From positions 2,170,001 to 2,234,000 of the forward strand of contig NZ_CP013234.1 in NCBI RefSeq assembly GCF_001584185.1: a stretch of 64,000 nt of DNA, given 5' to 3'. This document shows, in pieces, positions 27,450 through 34,405 of the stretch. The notes under the pieces were generated by a model. That model had not been told where the DNA came from and ran no database searches. It worked only from the letters and a program-made list of their open reading frames with translations. The stretch is from Collimonas pratensis. Its GTDB lineage: Bacteria > Pseudomonadota > Gammaproteobacteria > Burkholderiales > Burkholderiaceae_D. Numbering within the stretch: the stretch's first letter is position 1; each line of letters opens with the position of its first letter. The position numbers and the translations under genes were made by a program.

Positions 27450-27507
27450 GCTGCGCTGACAGGCGTTTTTCCTAGAACTTCCTTCGTCTTTTTGATCCTG
27501 TATCCAC

Positions 27508-28683
27508 ATGACTATTCGCAAGAACATTCCATCGACTCAATTCAGTTTCCCGCAACGTGGCATTGTTATCGCTTTGGCGCTGGCCGGTCTGGCAGGATGC
27601 TCTTCGATCAATTCGGTGCTTGAACCGGATCGTATCGATTACAAAAGCGCAGGCAAGGTAACGGCGCCGAAGCTGGACATCCCGCCCGACCTGACCCAGC
27701 TGCAGCGTGAAAACCGTTATGCCATCCCTGACACGAATGCAGGTACTGCCACGGCTTCCGGCTACAACCTGGAGCAGGGTGCGCGTCCCGCCGCGGCATC
27801 CGCGGCTGTCGCGCCGAATGCGGCGCCGGACATGCACATCGAACGCGACGGTTCGCAGCGCTGGCTGGTGGTCAACGCAACGCCTGACAGCCTGTGGCCG
27901 AAGGTCAAGGATTTCTGGCAGGATTCGGGCTTCCTGATCAATATCGAAAATCCGGAAACCGGCGTGATGGAAACCGACTGGGCTGAAAACCGCGCCAAGA
28001 TTCCGCAGGATTTCGTTCGCAACACCCTGGGCAAGGTTTTCGATTCGCTGTACTCGACAGGTGAGCGCGACAAGTTCCGCACCCGCCTGGAACGTGGTCC
28101 GAACGGCACGACCGAAATCTACATCAGCCACCGCGGCGCCGAAGAAGTCTTGTCCGGCGCGCAAAAAGAATCCAGCATCTGGACCTCGCGTCCTGCCGAT
28201 CCGCAACTGGAAGCAGAATTCCTGTCGCGCCTGATGGGCCGTCTGGGTGCCGATGAAGTCAAGGCCAAGGCAGCTGTCGCCAATACACCATCGCTGAACG
28301 CGCGTTCCAAGCTGGTCAAGAACGCCGCCGGCGATTTTGTCCAGGTCGATGAAGGCTTCGACCGCGCATGGCGCCGTGTCGGTCTGGCGCTGGACCGCGT
28401 CGGCTTTACCGTGGAAGACCGCGACCGTACGCAAGGCGTGTACTTCGTGCGTTATGTTGACCAGGATGCGGATGCCAAAGACAAGAAATCGGACAAGGGT
28501 TTCTTCGCCAAGATATTCAGCAGCTCGGACAGCGACAAGGCGAAGAATGCAGCCAGCTACCGCATCGCAGTCAAGGGTTCGGACGCCGGCAGCCAGGTCA
28601 CCGTGCTGAACAAGGACGGCAAGCCGGAGCTGTCGAAGACATCCGACAAGATCCTGGCATTGCTGAATGAGCAGTTGAAGTAA
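27508..28683 (+). CDS. bamC: Outer-membrane assembly lipoprotein BamC
   Basis: 391 residues. The lipobox LAGC (Cys31) is preceded by a hydrophobic signal; the mature protein starts with the unstructured Asp-rich region (DRIDYKSAG...DIPPDLTQLQRENRY) that in E. coli binds BamD, then two helix-grip domains (RWLVVNATPDSLWPKVKDFW; FDRAWRRVGLALDRVGF). It is part of the beta-barrel assembly machine. Its position directly after dapA supports the name. Confidence 0.93.
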   Translation: MTIRKNIPSTQFSFPQRGIVIALALAGLAGCSSINSVLEPDRIDYKSAGKVTAPKLDIPPDLTQLQRENRYAIPDTNAGTATASGYNLEQGARPAAASAAVAPNAAPDMHIERDGSQRWLVVNATPDSLWPKVKDFWQDSGFLINIENPETGVMETDWAENRAKIPQDFVRNTLGKVFDSLYSTGERDKFRTRLERGPNGTTEIYISHRGAEEVLSGAQKESSIWTSRPADPQLEAEFLSRLMGRLGADEVKAKAAVANTPSLNARSKLVKNAAGDFVQVDEGFDRAWRRVGLALDRVGFTVEDRDRTQGVYFVRYVDQDADAKDKKSDKGFFAKIFSSSDSDKAKNAASYRIAVKGSDAGSQVTVLNKDGKPELSKTSDKILALLNEQLK

Positions 28684-28736
28684 ATTCGTTTATTTCGCAC
28701 GTAGACAGTGCGTTCCTTACGCTATGGGATCTATCC

Positions 28737-29510
28737 TTGAAATTCGCAAGCCTGGGTAGTGGTAGTGAGGGCAACGCACTGCTGATATCGGCCACTTCTG
28801 CCGACAGCACGACCAATGTCATGCTCGACTGCGGTTTCGGCATACGCGAAACCGAAAGACGCCTGGCCCGCCTGGGCCTGGATGGCGCCTCCCTCTCTGC
28901 CATCGTCGTCACCCACGAACATCAAGATCACATCGGCGGCGTTTTCAAATTCGCCCGTCGCTATCAGCTCCCGGTCTGGCTCACCTATGGCACCTTCCAG
29001 GCGCTGCGACAGGACTGCTCCGGCGTCACAGTCGGCTTTTGCCGTGATGGCGCAACACTCGCCATCGGCGATCTGCAATTGACCCCCTATACAGTTCCAC
29101 ACGATGCCCGCGAACCGGTGCAGTACGTCGCCACCGACGGCAAGCATAAGCTGGGCGTGCTGACCGACGCCGGCAAGCTGACCGATCACTTGGTGCAAGC
29201 CTTGGGCGGTAGCGATGCGCTGGTGCTGGAGTGTAACCATGACCGCGAGATGCTGCGCAATTCAGTCTATCCGCCATCGCTCAAGCGGCGCATCGGCGGC
29301 GAGTATGGCCATTTGTCGAACCAGGCGGCGTGTGAAATTCTGAAGGCGCTGGACCAGTCACGCTTGCGCAAGGTGGTAGGTGCGCATTTGAGCGTGCGCA
29401 ATAATTTGCCGGAGCTGGCTTACGCGGCCTTATGCGATGCGCGTCACAATGAGCTGGTGGAGATTACGATCGCTTGCCAGGAAGAGGGTTTCAGCTGGAT
29501 CGAAATTTGA
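28737..29510 (+). CDS. MBL-fold metal-dependent hydrolase (YycJ/WalJ-like)
   Basis: 257 residues. The metallo-beta-lactamase motif THEHQDH (His60, His62, Asp64, His65) follows the strand KFASLGSGSEGNALL; DAGKLT and ECNHDREML give further metal-ligand regions. Relatives of the YycJ group are exonuclease-like phosphoesterases. The start is TTG at 28737; no ATG is in frame before the conserved LGSGSEGN. The gene ends the dapA-bamC run and is followed by a terminator. Confidence 0.88.
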   Translation: MKFASLGSGSEGNALLISATSADSTTNVMLDCGFGIRETERRLARLGLDGASLSAIVVTHEHQDHIGGVFKFARRYQLPVWLTYGTFQALRQDCSGVTVGFCRDGATLAIGDLQLTPYTVPHDAREPVQYVATDGKHKLGVLTDAGKLTDHLVQALGGSDALVLECNHDREMLRNSVYPPSLKRRIGGEYGHLSNQAACEILKALDQSRLRKVVGAHLSVRNNLPELAYAALCDARHNELVEITIACQEEGFSWIEI

Positions 29511-29560
29511 GCGCTTGCGGCTAGAGCGCGCAAGGCAGGTTTGCTGCGGAAAATGCGGGC

Positions 29561-29590
29561 AAAAAAAAGCCGACCAGAGGTCGGCTTTTT
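29561..29590. terminator. Bidirectional rho-independent terminator
   Basis: Stem AAAAAGCCGACC / GGTCGGCTTTTT with loop AGA has an A run on one side and a T run on the other, so it can end transcription from the MBL gene (plus) and from the alanine-rich lipoprotein gene (minus). Confidence 0.9.
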
Positions 29591-29605
29591 CTACGCAACC
29601 AATGA

Positions 29606-29923
29606 TTACTTGGAAGCAGCAGGTGCGGCAGCAGCTTTAGCAGCGTCAGCAGCAGCGTCAACAGCTGTGTGAGCAGCATCAGCAGCAGCGGAACCAGCAG
29701 CAGTTGCAGCGGCGCCAGCAGCAGCACCAGCATCGGCAGCAGCGGAACCAGCAGCAGTTGCAGCAGCAGCAGCGTCGGATGCAGCGGATGCAGCAGCGTC
29801 AGCGGCAGCAGGAGCAGCCATTGGAGCTGGAGCAGCAGCGTCAGCAGCAGGAGCTTCGTCTTTTTTGCCGCAAGCAGCCAGAGTCAGAGCCAACAGGGAT
29901 GCGATCAACAGTGTTTTTTTCAT
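29606..29923 (-). CDS. Small alanine-rich lipoprotein
   Basis: 105 residues. The signal MKKTLLIASLLALTLAAC ends in a clear lipobox (Cys18), followed by GKKDEAPAADAA and then some 80 residues made almost only of Ala with regular Asp, Ser, Thr and Gly; AATAAGSAAADA appears twice. Such a heptad-poor Ala/Asp pattern suggests an extended helix at the membrane surface, like small Lpp-like spacers, but no function is established. The ATG has GAAGGA upstream. The gene sits opposite the MBL gene and shares its terminator. GCAGCA repeats in the DNA are codon repeats of alanine. Confidence 0.85.
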   Translation of the reverse strand: MKKTLLIASLLALTLAACGKKDEAPAADAAAPAPMAAPAAADAAASAASDAAAAATAAGSAAADAGAAAGAAATAAGSAAADAAHTAVDAAADAAKAAAAPAASK

Positions 29924-29947
29924 GAATGTTCCTTCAGTAGTAATCAA

Positions 29948-30530
29948 AATTTTTGCGATGAATAATTACCGGTAATTATCGCTCTACAGGATGTTTTCGC
30001 AGTGCTTTGCCGGGACTGCGCATCGCGATGCAACAAAAACTTTCCAGCTCAGGATTATAGCCGGAATTTGTTAAATATGACATTGACGGTTTGCTATTTG
30101 GTAAGAATTTGTATCAACGCAACAGCGCTTTTCAATCTCGTAGGAGCCGCTTCAATTCTATGTGTGCTGTGTGATCGCTGTCAGCTGTCAGGATTGCGGT
30201 TAAAAATGGTGATGCGGTTGCGGCCGAAACTGTCATAGGGGGCTTGCGTCGTTCAACGTTAGATTGGCGTCGTATTTGTTAAATACTGTCAACCGTGGAT
30301 AATATTTAAGCAAATCGGCAGTAAATATTAATTCGATGTTTGTTTTATTATTAATTACATTTAACGAATTTCTATTTGGTTTATGCCGGGTTTTTATGCA
30401 GCTGGTTTCTTCGCTTTTATCGGCCAATCAAATATATTGCGTCAACAATAAAATCGCCATCTCGTTTTTCTCGGGGAGAGAGATGGATGTTTCCAGAGCA
30501 TGTCACCATTCCGCAAACATCCTGTCACAA
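29948..30530. other. Intergenic region, AT-rich in its right half
   Basis: About 580 bases without a supported gene. 30240-30450 is clearly more AT-rich than the surroundings. A plus-strand frame begins at 30336 with many TTA/ATT codons but lacks a ribosome site and runs antisense into the ribosomal oxygenase gene, so I do not call it. The left part should carry the lipoprotein promoter. The right part is downstream of the oxygenase gene. Confidence 0.4.
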
Positions 30531-31652
30531 TCAGCCGAGCGTAACCCAGCCGTCTTCATACCAGGTGTACAGCGCGTCCAGCACGTCAGTCGATACTTTG
30601 GCGGCCGCTTCGCCGTCCAGGCGGCGTTCGTCTGCCAGTATGACCAGAGATGCCTTGTCGGCGCGGCCGATGGAAAACGATTCGCCATTGATGAAGACGT
30701 GTTTGCCGCGGTACAGCATCTGGGTCTTGCGCGAGAGCGCCACGCCGCGCTTGCTCAATGTAGCGGTAAAGCGCGCCAGCGTCAGCGGTTTGGCGGGCGA
30801 TTCGAAAAATACGCTGGCCTTTGGCTCGGACAGGTATTGGCCAACGAAAATGGCGATGTCGTCATCGGTAAAGCGCACCTTATTTAGTTCGTCCGATATC
30901 TGCGTCAGCATGCTGGTGCTGATTTCCGCCGGATGCTTGCTGACCTCCAGCTGCGGATCGGCATAGCGGCCGGGCAGGTCGATCGAGTCGGCCATGAACT
31001 GCAGGAAGGCTTCGCCCAGTTCTTGAAACGGCGGCGCGCGGAAGCCGATGGAGTAGGTCATGCATTCGCCGATGGCGACGCCGTCGTGCGCGTATTGTGG
31101 CGGCAGGTAGAGCATGTCGCCGGGTTCGAGCACGAACTCGTCCTCGGGCTTGAAGTTCTTGAGGATCTTCAAGGCGCTGCCTTCCACCAGGGTCAGGTCC
31201 TGGGTGGCGCCGATTTTCCAGCGGCGCTGGCCATGCGCCTGCAGCAGGAACACATCGTAAGAGTCGAAATGCGGGCCGACACCGCCAGTGTCGGTGGCGT
31301 AGCTGATCATCAGGTCATCCAGCCGGGCGTCGGGAATAAAGCGGAACTGGCGCAGCAGGGCGTCGGCATTGTCGTCATGCAGGTTGACGCCTTGCACCAG
31401 CAGGGTCCAGTCTTTCTGCGCGGCAGTCGGCAAATCGGTCACCGGTCCGTTGCTGACTTGCCATTTCTGCTTGAAGTGCGTGACCAGCCGCGATTCGACG
31501 TCGTCGCGCCGGGCCAGTTCAAACAGGGCTTCGGGCGACAGCAGCGGTTTAAAGCCAGGTATGGCTTGACGGATCAGCAGCGGTTTTTTATGCCAATAGT
31601 CGCGCAGGAATTGTGCGGGCGTCAGTTCGCCCAGTAGTGTGGAATTTTTCAT
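30531..31652 (-). CDS. roxA: JmjC-like cupin ribosomal oxygenase (YcfD/RoxA)
   Basis: 373 residues. Opening LLGELTPAQFLRDYWHKKPLLIRQAIPG and the cupin HxD motif GPHFDSYDVF (His128, Asp130), then LYLPPQYAHDGVA with the third iron ligand, match E. coli YcfD, which hydroxylates an arginine of ribosomal protein uL16. C-terminal winged-helix region with ISSELNK-like helices follows. The ATG at 31652 agrees with the family start; in-frame extension to 31802 is unsupported. It is divergent from slyD, as in related genomes. Confidence 0.92.
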   Translation of the reverse strand: MKNSTLLGELTPAQFLRDYWHKKPLLIRQAIPGFKPLLSPEALFELARRDDVESRLVTHFKQKWQVSNGPVTDLPTAAQKDWTLLVQGVNLHDDNADALLRQFRFIPDARLDDLMISYATDTGGVGPHFDSYDVFLLQAHGQRRWKIGATQDLTLVEGSALKILKNFKPEDEFVLEPGDMLYLPPQYAHDGVAIGECMTYSIGFRAPPFQELGEAFLQFMADSIDLPGRYADPQLEVSKHPAEISTSMLTQISDELNKVRFTDDDIAIFVGQYLSEPKASVFFESPAKPLTLARFTATLSKRGVALSRKTQMLYRGKHVFINGESFSIGRADKASLVILADERRLDGEAAAKVSTDVLDALYTWYEDGWVTLG

Positions 31653-31827
31653 GCGCGTATTATATCGGGTTGCATGCCGTAAAATTAGGCAGGACCATGG
31701 ATTCCCCGCACTAACGGCATTTTCGGCCCCCCTGGGCTGACGCTGAGCGGTAAATTTTGCGTTCTCGGCAAGGCTGAGCCATTCCGGCGGGTATAATCCC
31801 AACGCATGTTAAATGAAAGGAATGATC

Positions 31828-32370
31828 ATGAAGATTGCCAAAAATACGGTAGTGACTGTACGCTACAAATTGTCAGATGCCCAAGGCAATCTGATCGAGG
31901 AAAGCAGCGAGCCGATGGTGTATTTGCACGGCGGTTATGAAAACACGCTGCCGAAAATCGAAGAAGCACTGGATGGCAAGGAAACCGGCTATCACACCGA
32001 GCTGCAGGTCGAACCGGACGACGCCTTTGGCGAATACGATTCGAATCTGGTCAAGATAGAGCCGCGCAATCGTTTGCCGACACCGCTGGAAGTCGGCATG
32101 CAGTTTGAAGGCACGCCAGACAATGAAGATGAAGAAGAGCAGGCCCTGATTTTCACGGTGACCGACATTGCCGACGACAAGGTTGTCCTCGACGGCAATC
32201 ATCCGCTGGCCGGCATCGCCTTGCGTTTCGACTTGAACGTAACGGAAGTGCGCGCCGCGACAGAAGAAGAAATCGCGCATCAGCATGTCCACGGCGCCCA
32301 CGGTCATCACCACGACGACCAGGATGAAGACGGCGCGGACGATCATTTCCGCAGCCATCCTATCCACTAA
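31828..32370 (+). CDS. slyD: FKBP-type peptidyl-prolyl isomerase SlyD
   Basis: 180 residues. The FKBP core MKIAKNTVVTVRYKLSDAQG with YLHGGYENTLPKIEEALDGK, the IF (insert-in-flap) chaperone domain in the middle, and a His/Asp-rich metal-binding tail (about residues 150-180: HQHVHGAHGHHHDD...) define SlyD, a folding helper and nickel/metal chaperone. Of ATGs at 31813, 31822 and 31828, the last is best placed behind GAAAGGA and matches the family N-terminus. Confidence 0.93.
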   Translation: MKIAKNTVVTVRYKLSDAQGNLIEESSEPMVYLHGGYENTLPKIEEALDGKETGYHTELQVEPDDAFGEYDSNLVKIEPRNRLPTPLEVGMQFEGTPDNEDEEEQALIFTVTDIADDKVVLDGNHPLAGIALRFDLNVTEVRAATEEEIAHQHVHGAHGHHHDDQDEDGADDHFRSHPIH

Positions 32371-32417
32371 ATCGCAGGGCGGTGATTGCCGCCCGCGCGA
32401 CTCGCTCCCAGAAAATG

Positions 32418-32442
32418 CCTAGGTCTGTTATTGAGACCTAGG
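32418..32442. terminator. Perfect hairpin between slyD and the HTH gene
   Basis: CCTAGGTCT and AGACCTAGG form a 9-bp stem with a 7-base loop, overlapping the last two codons of the minus-strand HTH gene. There is no clear T run on either side, so it may be a weak terminator or an RNA-stability element for slyD. Confidence 0.4.
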
Positions 32443-32959
32443 TGAACAAAGCTTGCGCTTCACGCCGCATTTCCGGGGCCAGCTGGCCAACCCCCTTGGC
32501 CAGGTTGACTTGCTTGGCAGCCCTTGCCACGGCAACCATCGTTTGCTCCAATTGATAGCCGCCTTTCCACGCTAGCCACGCAAAGACGTCGGCCAGATGC
32601 CAGATGGCGACATTGCCATCATGGATAGGGGCCGGAAAACTGGCATTGTTAACCATCAGTTTGCGCATGTTCTGGCGACTCACGCCCAGCAGTTCCGCGA
32701 CATCGGTCAGGCCGACGAAATCGGGGGTCGCCTCGATCAGGCTGGCGCCGGGAATGGCGCGCTTGACATCTGCCAGCGCGCTCAGCACTGCGGTCTCGGC
32801 CGATGCCGATTCGCGGGTGAAGGCGAGGGCGATGCGGCGCACCTGGCCGACACCGACCAATGCATCGTCGCAGCCTGCTGCGCCCAGGCGTTCTATCAAT
32901 TGATCGTGGTCGCAGTCCGTGGTGGCGAGCTGATATTTAAGGGTGAAAGTGTATTCCAT
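32438..32959 (-). CDS. HTH DNA-binding protein, candidate antitoxin/repressor partner of the HicA-like protein
   Basis: 173 residues. The first about 95 residues (MEYTFTLKYQLATTDCDHDQ...ALAFTRESASAETAVLSALA) look like a ferredoxin-like alpha/beta domain resembling half of a HicB-like fold. Residues about 100-150 hold a MerR/AlpA-type helix-turn-helix (VGLTDVAELLGVSRQNMRKLM) followed by a DGNVAIWHLADVFAWL wing. Its ATG lies 4 bases after the preceding gene's stop, with GGAG inside that gene's last codons, so translation is coupled. It probably binds the palindrome upstream of the operon, which is inference. No database name is certain. Confidence 0.8.
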   Translation of the reverse strand: MEYTFTLKYQLATTDCDHDQLIERLGAAGCDDALVGVGQVRRIALAFTRESASAETAVLSALADVKRAIPGASLIEATPDFVGLTDVAELLGVSRQNMRKLMVNNASFPAPIHDGNVAIWHLADVFAWLAWKGGYQLEQTMVAVARAAKQVNLAKGVGQLAPEMRREAQALFT

Positions 32960-32963
32960 GGCT

Positions 32964-33233
32964 TTACTCCGGATCCTTTGTTGATACTTGTTGCCCGCGC
33001 GTCACGCAGTTGTCCACCACGCGCTTTAAAGCACGTGCATGGTTGCCTGGATTTCTGGGTGTGCTCCAGACGCAGGCGATGCAGAATTCGCCGCAGCGGC
33101 ATTCCGCATCGTTATAAGGACAATAAATCTTGCCCCAGGCGTGACTGCCGCCGGTTTTCACCCGCCAGCCACGTTTTTCCGCGTGCTTGAGAGATTGTTC
33201 AATTTCCTTGTGCGGGTGAGCAGGGCGAGTCAT
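32964..33233 (-). CDS. Small Cys-rich HicA-like protein, candidate toxin
   Basis: 89 residues: helix HKEIEQSLKHAEKRGWRVKT, then GGSHAWGKIYC with His31 placed like the catalytic His of HicA toxins (GSHH/GSHxxx in a dsRBD-like fold), then a cysteine set C38, C45, C47, C51, C54 and C76 (PYNDAECRCGEFCIACVWS) that could bind zinc. HicA toxins normally lack these cysteines. ATGs at 33239 and 33233 are in frame; GGAG spacing favours 33233, but the promoter would start RNA close to 33237. First gene of a two-gene operon with the HTH protein. Confidence 0.75.
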   Translation of the reverse strand: MTRPAHPHKEIEQSLKHAEKRGWRVKTGGSHAWGKIYCPYNDAECRCGEFCIACVWSTPRNPGNHARALKRVVDNCVTRGQQVSTKDPE

Positions 33234-33243
33234 GAACATCTCC

Positions 33244-33283
33244 AGTGTAGATGGATGAATTCAGGGTGTCAAGTGACAACCTG
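33244..33283 (-). promoter_or_regulatory. Consensus sigma-70 promoter with overlapping 22-bp palindromic operator
   Basis: On the minus strand TTGACA (33272-33267), a 17-base spacer and TACACT (33249-33244) form a near-perfect promoter for the HicA-like/HTH pair. A 22-base inverted repeat (33262-33283; arms CAGGGTGTCA / TGACAACCTG, 9 of 10 matching) covers the -35 box, the usual geometry for autorepression. The predicted RNA start lies within a few bases of the ATGs, so the transcript may be leaderless or nearly so. Confidence 0.75.
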
Positions 33284-33421
33284 AGTACTGTGCTTTTAAA
33301 AACACAGGCGGACAAGCGCTATCTTCGCAAAGAAGGGCGTCGAAAAAATAGATTTTTTGTCAATGAGCGCGAAACTTAGGCGAGACCTTAGCGCGCAGAT
33401 TCTCAGGCGGGAATGAAATAC

Positions 33422-34405
33422 TTAGCGGCGCGACAGCTTTGCCTGGTCGGCGCTTTTGCCTAGATCGAACAGTTTGGGATTGGCAGGGTCGACATTGACT
33501 TTCAGCCAGCTGCCGCTGACTTCCAGGTCGCCCAGGTTGCGCTGCCAGACGATGGTCGTCGAGCTCGGCGCATCGGCGCCGTGCGGGCCGTGGATGATCA
33601 GTACCTTGCCGCCAAACTGGCCGGCGTGGGCATTGATGCGCTGGCGGATTTCGGCAAAACCGTCACGCTTGACGTTAAAGTCGAATACCCGGTGGCGCTG
33701 GGTAGCCAGCGGATCGCCGTCGCAAAACAGGACCACGGCATCCGCCTTTTTTTGCGTCGCATTCAGGAATATCCGCTGCAGCCATTCGCGGTTGGCGATC
33801 TGGCGGTCTTCGAATTCGCTGTTGCGGCCGCCTTCCGCCATGTAATGGTTGTTGCTGGCCGGCAGATTGATGGTGGCGAAGACCACATTGCCGATTTCCC
33901 ACCTGGCGTTTTCCACATAGCTGTGGAATTTTGGCGAAGTCGATTGCCTGATCAGCGGGATCTTGCTGTCGCCAAAAGAAAATTCATCTGAGAAGAACAG
34001 ATCGCGCACCCGGTTCAGGCGCTCGATTGCCGCCGAGCGGTCTGCCGCGGTGCGGCAAGCCACCCAGTCGCTGGCCGAGAGCGATACGATCAAGCCGTTC
34101 TTTGCGCTGCTGAGCAGGGTCTTGCGCTGGCTGTATAACTGGTCCGAGCAAGGCTCGCTGCCGGCCTTGATGCCATTGGCCACCACAAACGCCAGGTTGT
34201 CGGCGTCGGTTTCGGTGATGGCGTTGCGCAGCGTGGTCTCGTCCGAGTCGCTGCGAAACGCATGGGCGATGACGCCAAAGCTGAAGCTGGTGGTGTCTGC
34301 CTGCGCCACGCTGCAATTCATCGCCAGCGCCGCCGTCAGACTGAGCACGAGCATCAGTCTCGACGGCAGCAGCGGCGGTGATTTGCGTTGAGGCGCGGCG
34401 TTCAT
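33422..34405 (-). CDS. Secreted protein of unknown function, possibly degenerate metallophosphoesterase
   Basis: 327 residues with a signal peptide (LMLVLSLTAALAMNCSVAQA). The mature chain has alternating strands and helices such as FSFGVIAHAFRS, LAFVVANGIKAG, VVLFCDGDPL, and KVLIIHGPHGADAP. The order recalls calcineurin-type phosphoesterases, whose last motif is GHxH, but the early Asp-x-His motif is not seen, so activity is doubtful. Its ATG overlaps the mutS stop (TGATG), so it is translated with mutS. An export protein coupled to a mismatch repair gene is unusual. Confidence 0.72.
   Translation of the reverse strand: MNAAPQRKSPPLLPSRLMLVLSLTAALAMNCSVAQADTTSFSFGVIAHAFRSDSDETTLRNAITETDADNLAFVVANGIKAGSEPCSDQLYSQRKTLLSSAKNGLIVSLSASDWVACRTAADRSAAIERLNRVRDLFFSDEFSFGDSKIPLIRQSTSPKFHSYVENARWEIGNVVFATINLPASNNHYMAEGGRNSEFEDRQIANREWLQRIFLNATQKKADAVVLFCDGDPLATQRHRVFDFNVKRDGFAEIRQRINAHAGQFGGKVLIIHGPHGADAPSSTTIVWQRNLGDLEVSGSWLKVNVDPANPKLFDLGKSADQAKLSRR

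Noticed and set aside
29640..29870. GCAGCA-rich tandem-repeat stretch
   Set aside because: It is the codon pattern of the alanine-rich lipoprotein and not a CRISPR array or satellite; spacing is irregular.
30336..30887. AT-rich open frame on the plus strand
   Set aside because: No ribosome site, and the second half is antisense to the ribosomal oxygenase gene.
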